Assembly: GCA_017694885.1 (NCBI GenBank)
Contig: JADIMH010000056.1
Location: 1-53,513, forward strand
Reading direction: 5' to 3'
Source of the DNA: Candidatus Cryptobacteroides faecipullorum
Lineage (GTDB): Bacteria; Bacteroidota; Bacteroidia; Bacteroidales; UBA932
Length of the DNA: 53,513 nucleotides
This document shows positions 34,770-44,165 of the stretch, one piece after another. The translations under genes were made by a program, and so were the position numbers. Position 1 is the first letter of the stretch, and each line of letters begins with the position of its first letter. The notes below the pieces were generated by a model that was not told the DNA's origin, searched no databases, and was given only the letters and a program-made list of their open reading frames with translations.

Positions 34770-35120
34770 TTATTTCCGGTATGTCTTCTTAATGGTATAG
34801 GTGACCACTCCCCATACCGAGAAGGATGAATAATCCCCTATGGAAGGACCAATCCTCCTGAGAGCGAATTCCCCGTCCGCAAAACATACTGCAAGATCCC
34901 CTTCGGATGGCTCTATGGATCTGTCGATCACCAGAATATCCCCTTCATTGACCCCGGCATCAGCCATGGAATCACTGACTGCACGGCCGTAGAAAGTCGC
35001 TGCCGGATGACGGACCAGTTCCTTGTTGAGATCTATGCACGGATTCATATAATCCTGTGCCGGAGAGGGAAATCCCGGATGGATTCCAGTACCGGATAAT
35101 TCTTTGTTGTCTTCTTCCAT
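34770..35120 (-). CDS. umuD: UmuD-like S24 protein with altered catalytic dyad
   Basis: A 116-residue UmuD homologue (E. coli UmuD has 139). The cleavage region reads HPGFPSPAQDY, with Pro where UmuD has Cys or Ala before the Gly. Catalytic Ser51 is in AVSDSMADAG. Thirty-seven residues later, where UmuD has its catalytic Lys in the EFTVKKL segment, this protein has Arg88 (EFALRRI, codons AGG AGG). The stretch between that strand and the last WGVVTYTIKK strand is about 18 residues shorter than in E. coli. RecA-stimulated self-cleavage may therefore be lost. The -7 box at 35125-35132 is so close that the ATG at 35120 would begin the mRNA; Met25 (35048) would give a UmuD'-like product. Confidence 0.85.
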   Translation of the reverse strand: MEEDNKELSGTGIHPGFPSPAQDYMNPCIDLNKELVRHPAATFYGRAVSDSMADAGVNEGDILVIDRSIEPSEGDLAVCFADGEFALRRIGPSIGDYSSFSVWGVVTYTIKKTYRK

Positions 35121-35124
35121 GCCT

Positions 35125-35132
35125 CAAAGATA
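35125..35132 (-). promoter_or_regulatory. umuDC promoter, near-leaderless
   Basis: CAAAGATA on plus is TATCTTTG on minus. Its last base is only 5 bp from the umuD ATG. No LexA-type palindrome was recognised around it. Confidence 0.6.
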
Positions 35133-35174
35133 GATTTTTTTCATCATCTTTGCAGAAAAATCATCAGACAGCCG

Positions 35175-36083
35175 ATGCGACTTTTCGAAGATGAAATAGC
35201 GGATCTGCTGGGCAGGAACGGAATAGGATTTACCGCTGAAACCTTTCCGGCATACACCATGCTCTCAGCTACGAAGACAGCCTACGGATCAGTCCCTGCA
35301 GGTACCGTAAGAATCATACTCATACCTCTAAAGGCGTTTTCCATAGAAGAAGCCATGGAACAGAGCATGGCCGCAGGGACGCTGTCCGGATATCCGGACA
35401 CGATCTCCATTGCCGAAGACAGATGGATGAGGAACCGGGAGATGATGGCAGGAAGACTGCTGGCACACCTCGGGATTTTCCGGTCGATATATGCCAGAGA
35501 CTGCGAAATAAAGAAAATCTCCAGGACGGAAGCCGACAGTTTTCTGGAACGGACGCACAGCTATGGAGGTGCCAAGTGCCGGTATTGTTACGGGATTTTC
35601 CTGAAAAGGGAAAGGGAAAAGGACTTCGGCTTGCATAATGCCGACGGCAGGCTGCTATCAGGGTGCCTGATAGCAGTTGCGGAATTCTCCAACGCCAGAA
35701 GGTGGATCAAAGACGGCCGGAGCGTCCGCTCATACGAATGGATACGCTATGCCTCCCTGCCGGATGTCCGCATAAACGGCGGCATGGGCAAAATTCTGAA
35801 CCGCTTCATCGGAGACATCGGTCCGGATGACATCATGAGCTATGCAGACCTCGAATGGTCCGACGGACAGGCATACCGCAGACTCGGATTCTCGGCAGAC
35901 GGGAAAAAAAGTCCTGTAACATTCGCCGTTGTCCCCGGCTCATGGCAACGGATACCGGTAAATTCGCCGAAACAGGAGCATATCCCGTCCGGCAGCGATA
36001 CCGCTGCCAATGGTCAGGAAGCGTCTTCCATACGTTATTTCAGGAATTTCGGAAGCCTGAAATACAGGCTCAGGCTATATTGA
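35175..36083 (+). CDS. Protein with GNAT-like C-terminal domain
   Basis: A 302-residue protein, not assigned to a named gene. The middle and C-terminus (about 115-260) look like the GNAT-like domain of phage-type acyltransferases: ADSFLERTHSYGGAKCRYCYG, then LSGCLIAVAEFSNARR, YEWIRYASLP, GGMGKILNRFI and SYADLEWSDGQAYRRLGF (each a short part of the domain). The N-terminal part (1-110) resembles no domain I know. It is divergent from umuDC, 54 bp apart, with a weak CATCTTTG box. The tail after residue 270 is probably disordered. The substrate is unknown; a role in repair or modification is only a guess from position. Confidence 0.6.
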   Translation: MRLFEDEIADLLGRNGIGFTAETFPAYTMLSATKTAYGSVPAGTVRIILIPLKAFSIEEAMEQSMAAGTLSGYPDTISIAEDRWMRNREMMAGRLLAHLGIFRSIYARDCEIKKISRTEADSFLERTHSYGGAKCRYCYGIFLKREREKDFGLHNADGRLLSGCLIAVAEFSNARRWIKDGRSVRSYEWIRYASLPDVRINGGMGKILNRFIGDIGPDDIMSYADLEWSDGQAYRRLGFSADGKKSPVTFAVVPGSWQRIPVNSPKQEHIPSGSDTAANGQEASSIRYFRNFGSLKYRLRLY

Positions 36084-36135
36084 CCTCGCCGGAAACAGAC
36101 TTTTCTCCGGAACGCCATTCCCCGACGACACTACG

Positions 36136-37332
36136 TTATCTTTTATAAATCGCCGCATATATGGCGATAAATATAAAACACATCAGCGGCAGGACAAATC
36201 CGGCAGACATCCTCGCCTCACCGAGAAGGCCCATCAGCACAGGGGATACAGCCCCTCCTACGATAGACATTATAAGATATGACGAAGCAGTCTTGGTGCC
36301 CTCTCCGCGTATATCCGCAAGGGCCATGGAAAATATTGTCGGGAACATGACACTCTCGAACAGATATGTCGCGCACAGGGCCGCTATTCCGGATGTACCC
36401 CCGCACAGAATCGTCAATACCATGCACACTGAGGCACCTGCGGCACACCCTAAAATCATCTTCCACGGATGGAGTTTCTCCATTATGACAGTCCCGAGAA
36501 GACGGCCTACCATGAAAAGCCCCATTCCGCCGAATGAAAGCATGAGAGCGGCAGTCTGCGGCCCGATACCGGAATCGGCCTCGGTAACATAATTGATAAA
36601 GAAGGAGTTTATGCCTGTCTGTGCCGCCACATAGAAAAACAGGGCCGGGACTCCATACCGGAACGTCCGGACTTTCCATATGGACTTCCGGTCCGTGTTT
36701 CCGGATTCATCCTCAGGGGATGCATCCGAGGTATCGACGGAAGGCAGCCGCAGTCTTGAAAAGACAAGGCCCAGGACAAGAACGACACAGCCTATTACGG
36801 CATACGGAAGGGATATGTCGCTGTCTTCCCCGAGAATAATGAGCCCTCCGGCCAAAGGTCCAGCTATCCAGCCCAATCCGTTAAAGGACTGGGCCAGGTT
36901 AAGGCGCCTAACAGCAGACTCCCTGTCCCCCAATACGGTAGCATACGGGTTTGCCGAAGTTTCAAGACACGTCAGACCGCATCCTATTACAAAAAGGCAC
37001 AGCAGGAAAAACGGAAAGGACATGAGCCGTGCTCCAGGCACGAACATCAGAGCCCCTATCCCGTACAATACAAGCCCCAGGACAATACCCGTGCGGTACC
37101 CCCACCTGCGGATTATCCTTCCGGCAGGAAGCGCCATCAGGAAATATCCTCCGTATACAGTAGCCTGCACAAGTCCGCTTCTTGCCTTGGAAATGACGAG
37201 CACATCCTGAAAATGCTTGTTCAGCACATCGAGAATACCATGTGCGAATCCCCACAGGAAAAACAGACTGGTAACCAAAATGAACGGGACGAGATAATTT
37301 CGGCCCGAACTGTCTCTTACGATGCTGCTCAT
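36136..37332 (-). CDS. fucP: L-fucose permease, MFS
   Basis: A 12-helix major-facilitator protein of 398 residues, FucP type: NYLVPFILVTSLFFLWGFAHG in helix 1 (as NYLVPFILV and FFLWGFAHG), then DVLNKHFQ, LNLAQSFNGLGWIAGP and a QTGINSFFINY helix 7. It imports L-fucose with protons. The ATG at 37332 overlaps the TGA of the mutarotase gene (ATGA), so the two are translationally coupled; the longer frame to 37362 is not needed. Together with the fucosidase at 13998 it suggests fucose use; the rest of a fucose pathway is not in the window. Confidence 0.85.
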   Translation of the reverse strand: MSSIVRDSSGRNYLVPFILVTSLFFLWGFAHGILDVLNKHFQDVLVISKARSGLVQATVYGGYFLMALPAGRIIRRWGYRTGIVLGLVLYGIGALMFVPGARLMSFPFFLLCLFVIGCGLTCLETSANPYATVLGDRESAVRRLNLAQSFNGLGWIAGPLAGGLIILGEDSDISLPYAVIGCVVLVLGLVFSRLRLPSVDTSDASPEDESGNTDRKSIWKVRTFRYGVPALFFYVAAQTGINSFFINYVTEADSGIGPQTAALMLSFGGMGLFMVGRLLGTVIMEKLHPWKMILGCAAGASVCMVLTILCGGTSGIAALCATYLFESVMFPTIFSMALADIRGEGTKTASSYLIMSIVGGAVSPVLMGLLGEARMSAGFVLPLMCFIFIAIYAAIYKR

Positions 37333-37658
37333 AACTTGAATATCCTCTCCATCAGCTGCCATTTTTCATGCGAGGCCGCATGCGGATCCGCATTCTGGAA
37401 ACGCGACATGTATTCTTCCCATTCACGCTGACGGGGAAGTCCGGCCAGACGTGCATTGTCTTTTTCCCAGTCGAAGTCATCCACCGTATCTACGATCATG
37501 AACAGCAGATTCCCTTTCAGGTAAATCTGCATGTCAAGAATACCTACTTCCCGGATGCCTTCCCTGATTTCCGGCCATACACGGGAATGTTCCTTTACGT
37601 AATCCGCTATCAGCTGAGGATCATTTCTCAAGGTAAGGGTCTGACAATAACGTTTCAT
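37329..37658 (-). CDS. L-rhamnose/L-fucose mutarotase family protein
   Basis: A small 109-residue RhaM-type sugar mutarotase (DUF718). Catalytic region: EHSRVWPEIREGIREVGI with the conserved His and the LDMQIYLKGNLLFMI strand, then WEEYMSRFQ. It speeds anomer exchange of a deoxysugar. Its stop overlaps the permease start, so the substrate here is probably L-fucose. Promoter box at 37756. Confidence 0.88.
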   Translation of the reverse strand: MKRYCQTLTLRNDPQLIADYVKEHSRVWPEIREGIREVGILDMQIYLKGNLLFMIVDTVDDFDWEKDNARLAGLPRQREWEEYMSRFQNADPHAASHEKWQLMERIFKL

Positions 37659-37755
37659 ATACTCGCGATGCTTTTCATATGGTCCGACAAGGGACGGCTA
37701 CATATATCTTCGCCGTCTTTTCCAGTGTTTCCATTTCCTTATGATTTTCAGCCTG

Positions 37756-37763
37756 CAAAGTTA
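37756..37763 (-). promoter_or_regulatory. Promoter of the mutarotase-permease operon
   Basis: CAAAGTTA on plus is TAACTTTG on minus; leader about 90 nt. Confidence 0.6.
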
Positions 37764-37797
37764 TTAATTTTCTATATGCCGGACAGAATATTTTAAT

Positions 37798-37805
37798 TAT
37801 TTTTG
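37798..37805 (+). promoter_or_regulatory. purC promoter
   Basis: TATTTTTG, a perfect -7 box, 27 bp ahead of the purC ATG; divergent from the box at 37756. Confidence 0.65.
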
Positions 37806-37832
37806 CGCATCCTTAAAAATATTTCTTAAACA

Positions 37833-38792
37833 ATGGAAGCAATTGTCAAGACCGATTTCCATTTCCCTGGACAGACCGGGAAATACACTGGTAAAGTGCG
37901 TGATGTATATGATATCGACGGGAAATATCTCGTGATGGTAGTAACAGACAGGATTTCTGCATTCGATGTCGTGCTGCCGGAAGGAATCCCATTCAAGGGG
38001 CAGGTACTGAACCAGATAGCCTCCAAATTCCTGGACGCAGCCTCGGACATCCTGCCGAACTGGAAAATAGCTGTTCCCGACCCCATGGTTACAGTCGGAC
38101 ACAAATGCGAGCCTTTCAAGGTCGAAATGGTCATAAGGGGCTACCTTTCGGGACATGCCTGGAGAGAGTACAAGGCCGGAAAACGCACTATCTGCGGAGT
38201 ACAGATGCCTGAGGGCATGGTAGAAAACCAGAAATTCCCGGAGCCGATCATCACCCCGACGTCCAAGGCCGCAGCAGGACATGATGAAGACATATCAAAA
38301 GAAGAGATAATCGCCAAAGGAATCGTCAGCCGCGAGGATTATGAACAGTTGGAAAAATACACGAGGGCAATATATCAGAGGGGTACTGAAATCGCCGCCC
38401 GGATGGGGCTGATTCTCGTAGACACCAAATACGAATTCGGAAAGAAAGACGGGAAAATCTATCTGATGGACGAGGTGCATACTCCTGATTCCTCACGGTA
38501 CTTCTATGCCGACGGATATGAGGAAAGGCTGGCAAAAGGAGAAAAGCAAAAGCAGCTTTCCAAGGAGTTCGTCCGCGAGTGGCTGATGGCAAACGGGTTC
38601 CAGGGCCAGACAGGACAGAAAGTCCCTGAGATGACCCCTGAAATCGTAAGAAGCATATCCGACAGGTATGTCGAACTTTACGAGAACATCACCGGAGAGA
38701 AGTTCCAGCCTGCCGAGGACAATGCGACTGAAGACGAAATCCTGGAGAGGATTTCAGCCGGCGTCGGCAAATGTCTTGAAGGTCTTGAATAA
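37833..38792 (+). CDS. purC: SAICAR synthetase
   Basis: Phosphoribosylaminoimidazole-succinocarboxamide synthase, 319 residues, of the longer form. It joins CAIR and aspartate with ATP in purine synthesis. Motifs: [33 protein letters not shown] (as [10 protein letters not shown]), [25 protein letters not shown] and [11 protein letters not shown]. Monocistronic, ending at a perfect hairpin. No odd features. Confidence 0.98.
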   Translation: MEAIVKTDFHFPGQTGKYTGKVRDVYDIDGKYLVMVVTDRISAFDVVLPEGIPFKGQVLNQIASKFLDAASDILPNWKIAVPDPMVTVGHKCEPFKVEMVIRGYLSGHAWREYKAGKRTICGVQMPEGMVENQKFPEPIITPTSKAAAGHDEDISKEEIIAKGIVSREDYEQLEKYTRAIYQRGTEIAARMGLILVDTKYEFGKKDGKIYLMDEVHTPDSSRYFYADGYEERLAKGEKQKQLSKEFVREWLMANGFQGQTGQKVPEMTPEIVRSISDRYVELYENITGEKFQPAEDNATEDEILERISAGVGKCLEGLE

Positions 38793-38795
38793 CAT

Positions 38796-38820
38796 GAAGT
38801 CCGGTCGGATACCGGACTTC
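38796..38820 (+). terminator. purC terminator-like hairpin
   Basis: GAAGTCCGGT (38796-38805) and ACCGGACTTC (38811-38820), a perfect 10-bp stem with a 5-nt loop. The U-tract is poor. Confidence 0.6.
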
Positions 38821-38847
38821 AGATAATACTATAGACCGGCCGGAAAA

Positions 38848-40830
38848 TCAGCGGCAGCGGGAAATAAGGTCATCACCGAGGGCGGATTTCACTTCTATGT
38901 GCTTCAGGACAGCCTGAACGAACGGATTTGAATCGAACAGTCCTCCGCGTACTTCCGCGAAGTCCTGCTTCCGTTCTTTCTTGTCCCCGTCGGCACCGAA
39001 GCCCGTCATCGCAGAAAGGGAAAACTCCTTGCGGGCGTCTTCATATACGAGTCTGTCAAGCTGGATGACAGACTCTTTCCATTTCTCTACGATCGAAATC
39101 ACCTGTTCGCGGGTTATCGTTGCAGGATCAATACCGTACCATGATCCGATGACTCCATATGCCCAGGTCCATTCATAATCATAATAATGTGCATGCATGT
39201 CCGCAAACCTTTCGTTGACTGTGCGGACATCATCCGTGCGCCCGGACTCAATATCGTCCAGCAGTTCGTCTACCAGCTTCTTCGGGGCTATCATACCGGA
39301 CAGATCCACCCATCTGCCTTCTCCGTAAGGCTTGTCAGGCATCATTCTGGCCCTGATGGCATTCACATCGGAGCAGTCGGTATCCTCAAGCCTTTTTATC
39401 AGGGAATTGCCTAAGAACTTGTTGATGGCCATCTCATAATATTTCAGCCCCTTTTTAAGCGCGGAATTCTTTATCTTTCCGCTCTGGTAAGAGTATACGT
39501 CTGAATTCTCGCCTGATACTACGGCCAGATTCTCAAGGATTTTCCTGGCGTTGAGCATTTTCTGGATTGTATACGGACTCAAAAGGTTGTAATTGATGCT
39601 GTCGAGCCTGTCCGGGTCCTTTCTTGCGTCACGTTTAGGCCATTTCTGGGCGTCACGGATCGTACCCACGCTCTTCAGGTTTACGCCAGGTACTATATAA
39701 GAGGTGTTCTGCTGCTCTATCAGGTAGGAAAACGGAAGATTGGAAGTATCCTGATGGGTAACATGACGTCCCATTACCAGAGAAAAGGCCCCGACCTTGG
39801 CCGGCCACAGAAGATAAGAATCAGATGAGGTCTTCGCTCCCCTCTCCAGAATTCCCTGATGGATAGGACCGAGTTTGTACATATGGTTGCTCTGGTTGGA
39901 TCCCGAACCGGCGTTCATGAAAGAGAACATACCTGCAATCAGCAGGGTGGATTTGTGGTGGGTGACTGTAAACGGTCCGGCAAAAATGGCGCAGGCCTCT
40001 CCGTTTTCTCCCTGGCAATTACTGAAAAACAGGGAATCCGATGCAGAATATGTATGGCCCAGACGGCAGCACTGTCCGATGAAACAGCGGGAAAATGTCA
40101 CTCCGTCTTCGACAGAAGAACCGCTGCATATGATGAAGTCATCTCCGATGACCCCTACCCCGATATGTACCGGAGCGTAAGAGTTGCTGTTGATGCTTCC
40201 GTTCTTGAGACGGGACGTCCCTTCTATCTTGCAGCAGTCCCCTATCCTCACATTCTTTATATAGCCGGCATCTACAATAGTGACATTCCGGCCTATATGT
40301 CCCATGTCCGACAAGACCGACTGCACATAACGCAGGGTCATCTCGCGCATCCTGGCTATGAGTTCAGGTCTGTGCCGGTACAATGCCATTACGTAAGCCT
40401 GCTGGGCAGACAGCCTGTCATGGATCATGACCTCCCTGCCTCCAGTCTCGTTCAGGACCGAGACTTCGACACCGTTTCCGAAACTGCTGGTTCCGTCTAC
40501 AAGGATAATATCCACATTTTCGATAAACGACCCCGCACCGATCTCATAATTCGCGATATAGTTCTTTACATTCTCGATGCAGCAGTCATCCCCTACGGTG
40601 ACATTGTGGAGTGTGGCATAATAGATTCCGGAATGTTTTTTCATCCCTCCCGGGAGGATGAACTCTTTAGTAAAGGCCCCGAGCCGGATACGGCCGGAAA
40701 ATCTTGTGTTGCATATATAGTCTGCAGAAAATCCTTCAGACACTTCCACCTGCTCCCATCCGGAAGAAGTACATCCTTGATTTTCCAGTCTTTCAATCTC
40801 GGCTATCGTAAGTTTCCTGAACATTTCCAT
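38848..40830 (-). CDS. DUF4954 left-handed beta-helix protein
   Basis: A 660-residue cytoplasmic protein from ATG 40830 (MEMFRKLTIAEIERL). Residues about 60-340 carry many hexapeptide-like turns (IGAGSFIENVDI, IGRNVTIVDAGYIKNV, IGDDFIICSGSS), the left-handed beta-helix fold of UDP-sugar acyltransferases. The C-terminal part is helical. The family is common in Bacteroidales and its reaction is not established; a nucleotidyl-sugar or acyl-transfer role is inferred from the fold. The frame extends to 40917, but the promoter box at 40854 excludes that start. Confidence 0.85.
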   Translation of the reverse strand: MEMFRKLTIAEIERLENQGCTSSGWEQVEVSEGFSADYICNTRFSGRIRLGAFTKEFILPGGMKKHSGIYYATLHNVTVGDDCCIENVKNYIANYEIGAGSFIENVDIILVDGTSSFGNGVEVSVLNETGGREVMIHDRLSAQQAYVMALYRHRPELIARMREMTLRYVQSVLSDMGHIGRNVTIVDAGYIKNVRIGDCCKIEGTSRLKNGSINSNSYAPVHIGVGVIGDDFIICSGSSVEDGVTFSRCFIGQCCRLGHTYSASDSLFFSNCQGENGEACAIFAGPFTVTHHKSTLLIAGMFSFMNAGSGSNQSNHMYKLGPIHQGILERGAKTSSDSYLLWPAKVGAFSLVMGRHVTHQDTSNLPFSYLIEQQNTSYIVPGVNLKSVGTIRDAQKWPKRDARKDPDRLDSINYNLLSPYTIQKMLNARKILENLAVVSGENSDVYSYQSGKIKNSALKKGLKYYEMAINKFLGNSLIKRLEDTDCSDVNAIRARMMPDKPYGEGRWVDLSGMIAPKKLVDELLDDIESGRTDDVRTVNERFADMHAHYYDYEWTWAYGVIGSWYGIDPATITREQVISIVEKWKESVIQLDRLVYEDARKEFSLSAMTGFGADGDKKERKQDFAEVRGGLFDSNPFVQAVLKHIEVKSALGDDLISRCR

Positions 40831-40853
40831 ATTATTAAGATTTTTAACGGATA

Positions 40854-40861
40854 CAAAAATA
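40854..40861 (-). promoter_or_regulatory. Promoter of the DUF4954 gene
   Basis: CAAAAATA on plus is TATTTTTG on minus, 24 bp before the ATG at 40830. Confidence 0.6.
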
Positions 40862-40947
40862 ATCAAATCATTCGTCCGGCGAAACAGGGTGCTGCCGTAA
40901 AAACCGGCCTTATACATTATTTCCGATACGGTTTATGAACCGGTTGC

Positions 40948-40976
40948 TTGATTTTTCAAATAATTCGATATATTTC
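40948..40976 (+). promoter_or_regulatory. Promoter-like site ahead of the GH31 remnant
   Basis: TTG (40948-40950), 18-bp spacer, TATATTTC (40969-40976): one base off the consensus. It may be the original promoter of the GH31 gene, brought close to the remnant by a deletion. Confidence 0.4.
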
Positions 40977-41002
40977 TACTTGTTTGAATTACTAATTGAA
41001 AT

Positions 41003-43615
41003 CCGAAAACCGATGTGGCGTGGGTAGGGGCAGGATATTCCTTCGGACTCAACGGAGTAGCGGATGTGGGGCACATTATGCCTTACTATGGCAGTGATGC
41101 ACGTCCTTTCATCATTTCCCTGGACGGATGGGCCGGGACACAGAGATATGCCACCGTATGGAGCGGAGACCAGACGGGAGGCGACTGGGAATACATACGT
41201 TTCCATATCCCGACCTTCATAGGATCAGGACTGTCGGGACAGCCCAACATAACTTCAGACATGGACGGGATTTTCGGAGGAAACAACATTCCGGTAAACA
41301 TCAGGGAATTCCAATGGAAGACATTCACCCCGATGCAGCTCAACATGGACGGCTGGGGCAGCACTCCAAAATACCCCGACATTCTGGGAGAACCGGCCGC
41401 TTCCATAAACAGATGGTACCTTAAACTCAAATCGGAACTGATGCCTTATGCCTACACTATTGCAAAGGAGGCGGTATACGGACTTCCAATGATCCGGGCC
41501 ATGTTCCTCGAATACCCGAATCATTATACGCTCGGAAGAGCGACACGGTACCAGTTCCTCTACGGTCCGTACTTCCTCGTTGCTCCTGTATACAGGGATA
41601 CGCAGATGGATAAGGAAGGAAACGATATCCGGGACGGCATCTATCTTCCCGAAGGGAAATGGATCGACTATTTTACTGGCGACTTATACGAGGGGGAATG
41701 CATCCTGAACAATTTCGACGCTCCGATATGGAAACTTCCGGTATTCGTCAAGAGCGGTGCGATCATACCTCTTGCCAACCCGAACAACAATGTCAGCGGG
41801 ATACGTTCCGACTACAGGGCGTTCGAACTGTATCCGGACGGCAAGACCGAATTCGAAGTCTACGATGACGACGGGAAAACACAGGAATACCTCAACGGCA
41901 CTGCCGCTTTCACTATGGTAAAAAGTGCGGTAAGCGGAGAAAGCCTTGAAGTGACGGTTTACCCGACAAAAGGAGGATATACCGGTTTCGAACCTGTGAA
42001 GAGCACCGAATTCCGTATCAACGTAACCGAAAGGCCGTCAAGGATATCTGTCCGGGTCGGAGGGAAAACCGTAAAACTCGATGAAGCGTCTGCCTATGAG
42101 GAATTCCGCGGCGAAGATAATGTATGGTTCTACAACGAAGCCCCGGAACTCAACAGGTTTGCCACTCCAGGCAGCAGCTTTGCTTCGGTCAGCATAAAAA
42201 AGAACCCTCAGCTGATGGTAAAGATAGCCGGGACGGATATCACGGAAAACAGTATAGTACTGAATGTAAAAGGATTCGTTTTCTCGCCTGTTGACCGCTT
42301 GCGTACGACATCAGGAACTCTGGAAGCCCCGGAAATGACCAAAGGGCCGGAAAACATCGGAGCATATACTGTCACTCCGTCCTGGAATGAAGTCCCGAAT
42401 GCGGATTACTATGAAATCGCATTCGAAGACAGGCTCTATACCACTATAAAGAACACGTATCTCCCTTTCGAAGACCTGGTCCCTGAAACAGGATACTCCT
42501 TCAAAGTCCGCGCAGTAAACAAAGACGGATACTCTGAATGGACGGAAGCGGGATACTCCACGACAAGCGACCCTCTTGAATTCGCCGTAAAAGGAATATA
42601 CGCCCAGGCAAGCTGCGCTTCCCAGCCGGGAAATGCCATTGGAAAACTCGTAGACTTCGACGAGAAGTCCCTCTGGCACAGCAAATGGGGGAAAGGTGAC
42701 GCCGTACCGTTCGATATTACCCTCGACCTCAAGAGTGTGAACATGCTCGACAGGATAGAATATGTGCCTCGGGAGGACGCAGGAAACGGAACGGTCCTTT
42801 CAGGCAGCATATCATTCAGTACGGACAAGATCGGATGGAGCGCTCCGGCCGAATTCCGTTGGGACCGGACCGGAAAAGTAAAGACCTTTAAATTCGGAAG
42901 CAGACCTGACGGGAATGCGGAATCGGCCCGATACGTAAAAATCCATGTTTCCGAAGCAGTCGGAGGCTTCGGTTCCGGGAGCGAAATGTATGTTTTCAGG
43001 GTACCCGGCACTGAAGGCGTGCTACAGGGGGACATAAACAGAGACAAGCGCATCGATGACAACGATCTTACTTCGTACATGAACTACACGGGCCTTAGGC
43101 AAGGCGATGCGGATTTCGACTATGTAAGCATCGGGGATATCAACGGCAACGGGCTCATAGACTCATATGACATTTCCGTAGTTACCACCATGCTCGACGG
43201 AGGCGTAAATGCAAATGACTCCCAGGAAGTTTCAGGAACCGTCACTGCAGTTCCGGACAAGACTGTCTTCAAGGCCGGAGACATCATCAGCATAAAGGTC
43301 AGAGGAACAGGAATGCAGAATGTCAATGCCTTGAGTTTTGCCCTTCCTTATGATGCCTCCGTATATGAATATATAGGAACCGAAACGGAAGGAATGAAAG
43401 AAATGGTGAACCTCACATACGACAGGCTGCATACGGACGGGCAGAAAGCCCTTTACCCGACTTTTGCAAACAAGGGGAACAACTTCCTTATTGAAGGGGA
43501 ATGCGACCTGTTCACGATAAGGATGAAGGCCAGAAAAGACGGCACGTTCGACCTCAAGGCCACAGACGGAATGCTCGTAGGACGCAACCTGAAAGTGGTG
43601 AACTTCACGGAATGA
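41003..43615 (+). pseudogene. 5'-truncated GH31 glycosidase with dockerin-like and cohesin-like tail
   Basis: An in-frame remnant of about 870 residues. Family sequence begins at KTDVAWVGAGYSFG: the KTD matches the nucleophile motif of GH31 (as in KTDFGE of E. coli YicI), the Asp being codon 41012-41014, and a stop codon lies at 40997. The acid/base Asp is in the WSGDQTGGDW segment (codon 41168). Everything before the nucleophile, signal peptide included, is missing, so no active export-competent enzyme is expected. Downstream: GH31 beta domains to about residue 400, an FN3 domain (about 440-530), a discoidin-like F5/8 domain (about 530-670), two calcium-type dockerin repeats (GDINRDKRIDDNDLTSY and GDINGNGLIDSYDIS, about 675-730) and a cohesin-like beta sandwich (about 740-866). 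Without a good ATG, GTG 41015 is the only start. Confidence 0.8.
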
Positions 43616-43630
43616 CCGCAGACAAGGAAA

Positions 43631-44134
43631 TCATTCCTGGCTCGTCCCGGAATCCGCGGCCTCAAGCCGCCTTACGGCATTAGAGACTTCATCATAGCCG
43701 TATCCGCGTCCGAGTGCGAATCTGAGCAATTTGAGACGGCTCTGGGGATCACCCTCCAGAGCCTTTCTTTTGGTACGGAGTATTTTCATGAGCCTGGTGT
43801 CAGCCTGCTCCCTGTCTATTCCGGACAGGGCCTCGGAAATGACGGAAGGGGCAATTCCCTTCGCTGAAAGCGCATGCCTGATCTTCACTGTCCCCCATCC
43901 GGAAAGCGATGCCTTGTCTCTGGCAAAGGCCAGGGCATACCGAAGGTCATCGACATATTTGTCTTTCCGAAGAGATTCAAGGACAGATGAAGCAAGCTCA
44001 GGTACACGGGAAGGTTCGCACCCGTAACGGGACAGGTACCCGGCCGCTTTTTTCAGGATGTCCCCGCCGGAGTATTCCCTTCTTGAACACAGGGTGCGGA
44101 GACGGTCCAGGACTTTATCGTACATTTCTTCCAT
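43631..44134 (-). CDS. recX: Regulatory protein RecX
   Basis: A 167-residue RecX from ATG 44134 (MEEMYDKVLDRL). Three-helix repeats: LRTLCSRREYSGGDILKKA, then YVDDLRYALAFARDKASLSGWG (with YVDDLRYA), then IRHALSAKGI. RecX inhibits RecA filament growth. It follows the patatin gene by 31 bp on the same strand and converges with the GH31 remnant. The longer upstream frame overlaps the patatin gene and is not used. Confidence 0.88.
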   Translation of the reverse strand: MEEMYDKVLDRLRTLCSRREYSGGDILKKAAGYLSRYGCEPSRVPELASSVLESLRKDKYVDDLRYALAFARDKASLSGWGTVKIRHALSAKGIAPSVISEALSGIDREQADTRLMKILRTKRKALEGDPQSRLKLLRFALGRGYGYDEVSNAVRRLEAADSGTSQE

Positions 44135-44165
44135 ATGATTCCGTTTTTTGCATATCCCGGTCCTG

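Noticed and set aside
39859..40938. A 359-codon frame antisense to the DUF4954 gene
   Set aside because: Shadow frame; the sense gene is well supported by its hexapeptide repeats and promoter.
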